A DNA stretch of 64,000 nucleotides. Origin: Azorhizobium doebereinerae UFLA1-100. Lineage in GTDB: Bacteria > Pseudomonadota > Alphaproteobacteria > Rhizobiales > Xanthobacteraceae. The notes beneath the pieces were generated by a model that saw only the letters and a list, made by a program, of their open reading frames with translations, was not told the DNA's origin and did not search any database. A program made the position numbers and the translations under genes. The stretch's first letter is position 1. Every line of letters begins with the position of its first letter. The stretch is taken from NCBI RefSeq assembly GCF_000473085.1, contig NZ_AXBA01000001.1, positions 496,001 to 560,000 of the forward strand, read 5' to 3'. Shown here piece by piece: positions 58,302 to 64,000 of the stretch.

Positions 58302-59303
58302 TCAGCCTCCGAGCGCGGACATATGCCGCGCCAGTGCGGGTGCGCCGTTGCGGGCGATGGCGAAATCGTGGCCGCGCGGCTTGCCACGAATGCCGGCATC
58401 GATGGCCGCATGCAGCGCGTCATCGCCTTCCGAAGCCCGCAGCGGCGCCCGCAAATCCACCTGTTCCTCCTGCCCGAGGCAGGTGTAGAGCACGCCCTTG
58501 GCGCTGACGCGCACCCGGTTGCAGGTCTCGCAGAAGCTATGCGTCAGCGGCGTAATGAAGCCGATGCGACCGCCGGTCTCGCCCACGCGTGCATAGCGCG
58601 CCGGGCCGCCGCTGCGCTCGGACGTGTCGGTGAGGGTCCAGCGCCGCTCGATGATCCGGCGCAGGTCGGACAGGGGCAGGTATCGGTCGGTGCGGTCCTC
58701 GCCCACGTCGCCGAGCGGCATGGTTTCGATGAGAGTCAGGTCCATGCCGCGCCCGTGAGCGAAGGCGATGAGATCGTGTATCTCGTCCTCCGTGCTGCCC
58801 TTCAGGGCCACGGCGTTGATCTTCACCTTGAGGCCCGCCGCCTCCGCCGCCAGCAGGCCTTCCATCACCACCCCCAGCGTACCGCGGCGGGTGATGGCGC
58901 GAAAGCGCGCCGCATCCAGCGTATCCAGCGAGACGTTGACCCGCTTCACTCCGGCGCGGGCCAGCGCCTCGGCATCGCGCGCCAGCAGGCTGCCGTTGGT
59001 GGTCAGGGTCAGGTCCCTGAGCCGGCCGCCGGCGAGATGACGGGAGAGGCCGGCGACGAGGTCGAGCACGCCCTTGCGCACCAGTGGTTCGCCGCCGGTG
59101 AGGCGGATCTTCGATACGCCCCGGGCCACGAAGGCCGAGGCGAGGCGGTCCAGTTCCTCCAGCGTGAGCAGTTCGCTGCGCGGCAGAAAGGTCATGTCGT
59201 CGGACATGCAATAGACGCAACGCAGGTCGCAGCGGTCGGTGACCGAAAGCCGGAGATAGGTGATCCGCCGCCCGAACGTGTCGATGAGACCGCAGCCGCT
59301 CAT
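58302..59303 (-). CDS. moaA: GTP 3',8-cyclase, molybdenum cofactor biosynthesis
   Basis: A 333-residue radical-SAM enzyme for the first step of molybdopterin synthesis. The N-terminal cluster motif has Cys25, Cys29 and Cys32 in '[13 protein letters not shown]'; the second cluster is bound by '[14 protein letters not shown]' and 'LYTCLGQ'. The chain ends in Gly-Gly, needed by MoaA for activity. The Met at 59303 overlaps the upstream gene by four bases; the longer upstream frame is inside that gene and is not used. Confidence 0.96.
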   Translation of the reverse strand: MSGCGLIDTFGRRITYLRLSVTDRCDLRCVYCMSDDMTFLPRSELLTLEELDRLASAFVARGVSKIRLTGGEPLVRKGVLDLVAGLSRHLAGGRLRDLTLTTNGSLLARDAEALARAGVKRVNVSLDTLDAARFRAITRRGTLGVVMEGLLAAEAAGLKVKINAVALKGSTEDEIHDLIAFAHGRGMDLTLIETMPLGDVGEDRTDRYLPLSDLRRIIERRWTLTDTSERSGGPARYARVGETGGRIGFITPLTHSFCETCNRVRVSAKGVLYTCLGQEEQVDLRAPLRASEGDDALHAAIDAGIRGKPRGHDFAIARNGAPALARHMSALGG

Positions 59304-59581
59304 GCCGCCTCCTCCGGCAGCGCGGCGGCCAGGATGGCCCGCACCGCGGCAAGGCCGGGATCCTCGGCACGGTTCATGATGCCGATGAGCTGGACGAAAT
59401 GATCGTCGGTGGCCGTATCCAGGAAATTCCACACCAGCGCGGCCATCATCTCCGGCGGGGTGCGGCCGTCGGCTGCGGAAGCGGCATTCAGCCGGGTGGA
59501 GAGACCCGGCGCATCGAGAGCGGAGAGGAGACGCGCCGAGACCTCAGGGTCGTCGAGCGCGGCGATGAGCGCGCCGAGCAT
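59300..59581 (-). CDS. Uncharacterised 93-residue protein in the nar operon
   Basis: A 93-residue soluble, acidic, Ala-rich helical protein ('[20 protein letters not shown]', '[20 protein letters not shown]'). No known domain was recognised. It lies ten bases after the PpiC-type gene and overlaps moaA by four bases, so it is translated with them. Size and composition would suit an assembly or accessory factor for nitrate reductase, but that is only context. Confidence 0.75.
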   Translation of the reverse strand: MLGALIAALDDPEVSARLLSALDAPGLSTRLNAASAADGRTPPEMMAALVWNFLDTATDDHFVQLIGIMNRAEDPGLAAVRAILAAALPEEAA

Positions 59582-59590
59582 GCCATTCCC

Positions 59591-60496
59591 CTATTGCACG
59601 AGCGGGCTGTCGGCGCCGTCGAGCGCCACGCCCTTGATGTCCGCCCGGCCGACCAGCAGCGAGACGTACTGGGCATAGGCCGAGCGGGCCACGTGATCTT
59701 CCAGATAGGCGGCGATCCGTTCCCGCACCGCCTCGAACGGCAGTTGCCGCCCCTCGATGCGACGGTGAACGCGGATCAGGTGGACGCCGTAGCGCGTCTC
59801 CACCGGGGCCGAGATCTCGCCGGCCGCGAGGCCGGCCAGCCCCGCCTGGAATTCGGGCGTGGTGTCGCCCGGCCCGATCTGGCCGAGGCTACCGCCGACC
59901 GCCGCCGACGGGCAGTCCGAATGGGCCCGCGCGAGCGCATCGAAGCGGTCCGGCGCGACGGCGAGTTCGGCGGCGAGATGCGCCGCCTTTTCCCGCGCGG
60001 CGGCAAAGGCCGCCACGTCGTCGCGGCGGGCGGCGCACAGGATATGATCCGCCTCCCACAAAGCGGGTGAGACGAAGCGCCGGAGATTGTTGGCATAGAA
60101 GCGCCGCAGGGCCTCCTCGTCGGCGACGGGCGTGCGCACCTCCTGTTCGAGCAAGGCGCGCATCAGCGCGTCCTCCTCGGTCTCGCGGCGCCCGTCCGTG
60201 TCCAGCTGCTGGTCGACCGGGATCTCCAGCCGCCGGGCCTCCTGCAACAGCAGTTCGCGCACCACCAGCGCCCGGGCGGCGGCGCGCCACCCCTCGGCCG
60301 GCGTCCGCGCCGGGGTGTTCTGCACCTCGGCGGCAATTGCCTTGCGGGAGATGGACACGCCGTTGACGCTGACGGCGGGCATGGTCACGCGCTCCTTCGA
60401 GGGCGTGGTGTCACGCACCAGCGGCGCGTGCTCGTGCGGGTGGGCCGCGTCCTGTCCGGCGTGCTTGGCATTGTGATCGACGACAAAGGTCACCAT
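59591..60496 (-). CDS. PpiC-type peptidyl-prolyl isomerase (parvulin) of the nar operon
   Basis: A 301-residue parvulin-like protein. The rotamase domain at about residues 160-265 includes 'HILCAARRDDVAAFAAAREK' in variant form 'EADHILCAARRDD', 'SDCPSAAVGGSLGQIGPGDT' and 'APVETRYGVHLIRVHRRIEG'. No signal peptide is visible, so it is probably cytoplasmic, as in NifM-like foldases. The start at 60496 adds a 38-residue His-rich leader; a Met at 60382 ('MPAVSVNGVSISRKAI') is an alternative. NifM/PpiC-type proteins follow narGHJI in several bacteria and likely aid NarG or NarI maturation. Confidence 0.88.
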   Translation of the reverse strand: MVTFVVDHNAKHAGQDAAHPHEHAPLVRDTTPSKERVTMPAVSVNGVSISRKAIAAEVQNTPARTPAEGWRAAARALVVRELLLQEARRLEIPVDQQLDTDGRRETEEDALMRALLEQEVRTPVADEEALRRFYANNLRRFVSPALWEADHILCAARRDDVAAFAAAREKAAHLAAELAVAPDRFDALARAHSDCPSAAVGGSLGQIGPGDTTPEFQAGLAGLAAGEISAPVETRYGVHLIRVHRRIEGRQLPFEAVRERIAAYLEDHVARSAYAQYVSLLVGRADIKGVALDGADSPLVQ

Positions 60497-60501
60497 GGCA
60501 C

Positions 60502-61290
60502 TCACTCCGCAGGCCGGCGAACGGTCAGGGCAGGCGCCGGACGAACCGCGGGTGCGGACGCCGGACGTTGCTGGGCGTGGCCCATCCCCTGCCGCGCCCC
60601 GTGGGCGAACCGCGTGCGCACCACCTGATAGCCGGGCCGGCCGAGATACCAGACCGGCGCGCTCCACACATGCACGAGGCGGGTGAAGGGGAAGACCAGG
60701 AAGATGGTCATGCCCAGCAGCAGGTGCGCCTTGAAGATGGGATTCACGTCGGCCACATAGGCCGCCGCGGCGGGCTGGAGGGTGAGGATGCCCTGGGCCC
60801 AGTTCATGAACTTCACCATCTCATGCCCGTCCATATGGCCGAGCGAGACGAAGATGGTGGAGAGGCCGAGGGTGAGTTGCAGCCACAGCAGCAGCAGGAT
60901 GGCAGTGTCGCCGAAGCTCGACGTGGCGCGGATGCGCGGGTCGAACAGCCGGCGGTGAGCCAGCAGCGAGATGCCGATGAAGCAGGCCACGCCCGCAAGG
61001 CCGCCCACGGTGATGGCGAGGCCCTGCTTGAAGGAATGGCTGATGCCCAGCATGTCGAACACCCAGATGGGCGTCAGCAGGCCGGCGGCATGGCCGACGA
61101 AGATGATGAGGATGCCCACGTGGAACAGGTTCGAGCCGAGGCGCAGCTGGCGGCGGCGCAGCAACTGCGACGAGCCGGTCTTCCACGTGTATTGCTCGCG
61201 GTCGAACCGCACCAGACTGCCCAGCAGGAAGACCGTGAGGCAGAGGTAGGGATACCAGCCGAAGAGCGCTGAATTGATGGCAGAGGACAT
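60502..61290 (-). CDS. narI: Respiratory nitrate reductase gamma subunit (cytochrome b)
   Basis: A 262-residue membrane subunit that takes electrons from quinol to NarH. Five hydrophobic segments are visible, with haem-ligand histidines in 'NLFHVGILIIFVGHAAGLL' and 'FKAHLLLGMTIFLVFPFTRL'. The N-terminal 'INSALFGWYPYLCLTVFLLG' matches NarI. It is 13 bases after narJ. The C-terminus has a Pro/Ala-rich tail of about 30 residues. Confidence 0.95.
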   Translation of the reverse strand: MSSAINSALFGWYPYLCLTVFLLGSLVRFDREQYTWKTGSSQLLRRRQLRLGSNLFHVGILIIFVGHAAGLLTPIWVFDMLGISHSFKQGLAITVGGLAGVACFIGISLLAHRRLFDPRIRATSSFGDTAILLLLWLQLTLGLSTIFVSLGHMDGHEMVKFMNWAQGILTLQPAAAAYVADVNPIFKAHLLLGMTIFLVFPFTRLVHVWSAPVWYLGRPGYQVVRTRFAHGARQGMGHAQQRPASAPAVRPAPALTVRRPAE

Positions 61291-61302
61291 GGTTCGTCTC
61301 CC

Positions 61303-62016
61303 TCAAGCAGTGGCGGTGCGCGCGTCGCGCGCGCCGGCCCGTATTTGCGTGCGCAGCCGGTCGACGGAGCATCCGCCCAGGGCCTCGCCCGGCCCGAACA
61401 CCACGGCGCTCTCCTCCCAGGCGGCATCGAGCGCGCGCAGGTCGTCCGCGGCGGTTTCGCCGTCATCGAGGTCCGGGGTCCCAACGTCGGCGGCAGCCGC
61501 GCCGCCGGCGATGCGCACCGCCGCGATCACGGCGCGGTAAGGCGTGTCGCGGCCGGCGAGCCGCTCCTCGAGCGTCGCCAGGATGTGGTCGGTGTCGGCC
61601 AGCAGCCCCCTCGCCTCCCCGAGCGGCCGGGTGGCGAGATATTCCAGGAACAGCGGCAGATAGTCCGGCAGTTCGTTGGCGGCGAGCAGCAGCCCGCCCG
61701 CCTCGTAGAGCGCGGCGAGATCCACCATCGCCTGGCCGCGATCCCGGCTCTCGCCGTGCACATGCTCGAACAGGTGCAGCGAGAGCTTGCGCGAGCGGTC
61801 GAACAGCTCGACGTAATCCGCCTGCAGATCGTAGAGGTCGCGGGTCCGCAACCCGTCGAACAGCGGGCCGAGCGCATCGCAGGCACGCCGGTCCAGCAGC
61901 CCGTCGGCGGCCAGCGCGGCCTCGATCTCCGGCACCGCGGCGACCAGCCGCGCGTCCGGATAGCTCAGCAGCGCGGACAGCGCCTTAAAGGTGAGATGTT
62001 CCACAGCATCGGCCAT
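61303..62016 (-). CDS. narJ: Nitrate reductase assembly chaperone
   Basis: A 237-residue NarJ (TorD-like) chaperone that binds NarG during molybdenum cofactor insertion. The family pattern is 'LTFKALSALLSYPDARLVAA' at the start and 'YVELFDRSRKLSLHLFEHVH' near residue 75-95, with 'LPDYLPLFLEYLA' after it. The Met at 62016 overlaps the narH stop (ATGA), which sets the start; open frame upstream is inside narH. Confidence 0.94.
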   Translation of the reverse strand: MADAVEHLTFKALSALLSYPDARLVAAVPEIEAALAADGLLDRRACDALGPLFDGLRTRDLYDLQADYVELFDRSRKLSLHLFEHVHGESRDRGQAMVDLAALYEAGGLLLAANELPDYLPLFLEYLATRPLGEARGLLADTDHILATLEERLAGRDTPYRAVIAAVRIAGGAAAADVGTPDLDDGETAADDLRALDAAWEESAVVFGPGEALGGCSVDRLRTQIRAGARDARTATA

Positions 62017-63542
62017 CACGCCACCTCCATCGGATTGCGCGCCTTGGGTGTCTGGCGGGTGCCGAACAGGTTGGTCTCGGACGAGCCGCCCGAGCAGCCG
62101 TTGCCGAAGGAGAAGCCGCACGAGCCGCGCAGGTCGTAGGCGTCCTCGCTCCATTCGCGGTGCGCGGTGGGGATGACGAAGCGATCCTCGTAATTGGCGA
62201 TCGCCATCACCTGGTACATCTCCTCGATGGCCGCTCCGCTGAGACCGACCTCGGCGGCGATGCGCTCGTCGAGACGCCCGTCCACGGTCTTGGCGCGCAT
62301 GTAGCCGCGCATGGCGAGCATGCGTTCGAGCGCCAGGGCCACCGGCTCCTCATTGCCGGCGGTGAGCAGATTGGCGAGGTAGCGCAGCGGGATGCGCAGC
62401 GAGCGCACATCCGGCATGTCGCCATTGACGCCCATCTTGCCGGCGGCGGCCGCCGACTGGATCGGCGAGAGCGGCGGCACGTACCAGACCATCGGCAGCG
62501 TGCGGTATTCGGGATGGAGCGGGAAGGCGATCTTCCACTCCATCGCCATCTTCCACACCGGGGAATGGCGGGCTGCGTCGAGCCACGCCTCCGGCACACC
62601 GTCCGCCCGCGCCTGGGCGATCACCGCCGGATCCTTGGGATCGAGAAACAGCTTGAGCTGCGCCTCGTAGAGGTCCTTCTCGTCCGGCATGCTGGCCGCG
62701 GCTTCGATGCCGTCAGCGTCGTAGAGCACCACGCCGAGATAGCGAATGCGGCCGACGCAGGTCTCCGAGCACACGGTCGGCTGTCCCGCCTCGATGCGCG
62801 GATAGCAGAAGATGCACTTCTCGGACTTTCCCGAAGACCAGTTGTAATAGATCTTCTTGTAGGGGCAGCCCGACACGCACATGCGCCAGCCGCGGCACTT
62901 GTCCTGGTCGATCAGGACGATGCCGTCCTCCTCGCGCTTGTAGATGGCGCCGGAGGGGCACACCGCCGCGCACGCCGGATTGAGGCAGTGCTCGCACAGG
63001 CGCGGCAGGTACATCATGAAGGTGTTCTCGAACTGGCCGTACATTTCCTTCTGCACGGCCTCGAAATTCACGTCCTTCGAACGCTTCTCGAACTCGCCGC
63101 CGAGGATTTCCTCCCAGTTCGGACCCCAGTTGATCTTCTCCATGCGCTCGCCGGAGATGGCCGAGCGCGGGCGGGCGGTGGGGAACGCCTTGCTCTCCTT
63201 CGCTGTGTGCAGGTGCTCATAGTCGAAGGTGAACGGCTCGTAATAATCGTCGATCTCCGGCAGGTCCGGATTGGCGAAGATATTGGCGAGGATACGCCAC
63301 TTCGCGCCCATCTTGGGCTCGATGCGGCCGTTCTTCTTGCGCTGCCAGCCACCGTTCCACTTGGCCTGGTTCTCCCACTCGCGCGGGTAGCCGACACCGG
63401 GCTTGGTCTCGACATTGTTGAACCAGGCGTATTCGACGCCTTCGCGATTGGTCCACACGTTCTTGCACGTGACGGAGCAGGTGTGACACCCGATGCACTT
63501 ATCGAGGTTCAGCACCATGGCGATCTGGGCACGGATCTTCAT
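62016..63542 (-). CDS. narH: Respiratory nitrate reductase beta subunit (iron-sulfur)
   Basis: A 508-residue subunit carrying four iron-sulfur clusters. Cysteine groups are 'CIGCHTCSVTCKNVW' near residue 16, 'CEHCLNPACAAVCPSGAIY' near 184, 'CRGWRMCVSGCPYKKIYYN' near 217 (the Trp marks the [3Fe-4S] cluster) and 'CIFCYPRIEAGQPTVCSETC' near 244. Length and all motifs are as in NarH of membrane-bound NarGHI. It overlaps narG by four bases and narJ by three. Confidence 0.97.
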   Translation of the reverse strand: MKIRAQIAMVLNLDKCIGCHTCSVTCKNVWTNREGVEYAWFNNVETKPGVGYPREWENQAKWNGGWQRKKNGRIEPKMGAKWRILANIFANPDLPEIDDYYEPFTFDYEHLHTAKESKAFPTARPRSAISGERMEKINWGPNWEEILGGEFEKRSKDVNFEAVQKEMYGQFENTFMMYLPRLCEHCLNPACAAVCPSGAIYKREEDGIVLIDQDKCRGWRMCVSGCPYKKIYYNWSSGKSEKCIFCYPRIEAGQPTVCSETCVGRIRYLGVVLYDADGIEAAASMPDEKDLYEAQLKLFLDPKDPAVIAQARADGVPEAWLDAARHSPVWKMAMEWKIAFPLHPEYRTLPMVWYVPPLSPIQSAAAAGKMGVNGDMPDVRSLRIPLRYLANLLTAGNEEPVALALERMLAMRGYMRAKTVDGRLDERIAAEVGLSGAAIEEMYQVMAIANYEDRFVIPTAHREWSEDAYDLRGSCGFSFGNGCSGGSSETNLFGTRQTPKARNPMEVA

Positions 63543-64000
63543 TCTGCAGCCTCCATCGGCGCGTTGGTCTGGGTCTGATCGGGCGCGAGCGGGCCTTCGA
63601 GCCAGTCGACCTCGGCCATCTTGCGGACGACGATGAACTCGTCGCGGTTGGCGCCCACGGTGCCGTAATAGTTGAAGCCGTAGGCCTGCTGGGCGTAGCC
63701 GCCGATCATGTGGGTGGGCTTGGGGACGACCCGCGTCACCGAATTATGGATACCGCCGCGGTTGCCGGTCATCTCGGACCCCGGCGTGTTCACGATCTTT
63801 TCCTGGGCGTGATACATCAGCATCATGCCCTCCTGGATGCGCTGGGAGACCACGGCGCGGGCGGTCAGCGCGCCGTTGATGTTGAACACTTCCACCCAGT
63901 CGTTATCGACGATGCCGGCCGCCTTGGCGTCGGTCTCCGAGATCCACACCACCGGGCCGCCTCTGTTGAGCGTCAGCATCAGCAGGTTGTCGGTATAGGT
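63539..64000 (-). CDS. narG: Respiratory nitrate reductase alpha subunit (3' part)
   Basis: The C-terminal 154 residues of NarG; the gene continues beyond base 64000. Visible features match the molybdopterin-dinucleotide-binding C-terminal domain: 'NRGGPVVWISETDAKAAGIV', 'DNDWVEVFNINGALTARAVV', 'MLMYHAQEKIVNTPGSEMTG' and 'NRGGIHNSVTRVVPKPTHMI'. The reading frame is open to the edge. It is the catalytic molybdenum subunit of cytoplasmic-side nitrate respiration. Promoter and any FNR/NarL sites are outside the window. Confidence 0.96.
   Translation of the reverse strand, partial: TYTDNLLMLTLNRGGPVVWISETDAKAAGIVDNDWVEVFNINGALTARAVVSQRIQEGMMLMYHAQEKIVNTPGSEMTGNRGGIHNSVTRVVPKPTHMIGGYAQQAYGFNYYGTVGANRDEFIVVRKMAEVDWLEGPLAPDQTQTNAPMEAAE

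Overview
The window reads as one contiguous stretch of a very GC-rich alphaproteobacterial chromosome (high G+C judged by eye, not computed). A Ros/MucR regulator, a NarGHJI-nnrS block, CO-dehydrogenase-type molybdenum hydroxylase subunits and many ABC uptake systems fit the Hyphomicrobiales, perhaps Xanthobacteraceae; the family-level guess is only moderate. There are no rRNA, tRNA, phage or transposase genes and no CRISPR array.

Layout. (1) 1-3138: end of an SsuABC/TauABC-type uptake system and an AraC regulator. (2) 3302-17363: an all-plus catabolic run: a three-subunit molybdenum hydroxylase whose large subunit carries a fused CoxG domain, acyl-CoA ligase, enoyl-CoA hydratase, MFS carrier, ThDP enzyme, aldehyde dehydrogenase, GMC oxidoreductase and SDR. 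The substrate is not evident; an aromatic or other carboxylic acid is likely. (3) 17474-27168: a compact class II lanthipeptide locus: a Nif11-type leader precursor with a repeated YCIFTK core, a LanM with an all-cysteine zinc site, and on the opposite strand an NHLM-type exporter (HlyD adaptor, C39-peptidase ABC protein, second ABC protein). A MucR regulator follows at 27603. (4) 28125-37475: a D-amino-acid/N-carbamoyl cluster (D-threonine-aldolase-like enzyme, N-carbamoyl-D-amino acid hydrolase, cog3964 amidohydrolase) joined to a five-gene peptide/nickel-type ABC importer, with two good sigma-54 promoter matches. (5) 37641-38850: a HigBA toxin-antitoxin pair and an isochorismatase-like hydrolase. 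(6) 38991-40542: a class-A-beta-lactamase-like serine hydrolase bracketed by two related inverted-repeat elements. (7) 40590-48449: an eight-gene minus-strand operon: spermidine/putrescine-type ABC importer plus opine/D-hydroxyproline-type flavin dehydrogenase subunits, with a divergent LysR gene. (8) 49556-56026: a LysR gene divergent from an RND efflux pair that is preceded by an alpha/beta-hydrolase lacking its catalytic serine. (9) 56096-64000: minus-strand respiratory nitrate reductase operon (narGHJI, narG cut by the window edge) continuing into a PpiC-type foldase, a 93-residue unknown, moaA, mogA, a small membrane protein and nnrS.

The most distinctive system is the lanthipeptide locus. 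Its leader type, three-cysteine LanM site and NHLM exporter are the combination known from prochlorosin-like systems, but here there is a single precursor with a short duplicated core. Region 2 is an unassigned catabolic pathway. Regions 4 and 7 look like nitrogen-scavenging modules, and region 9 supplies molybdenum cofactor genes next to a molybdoenzyme.
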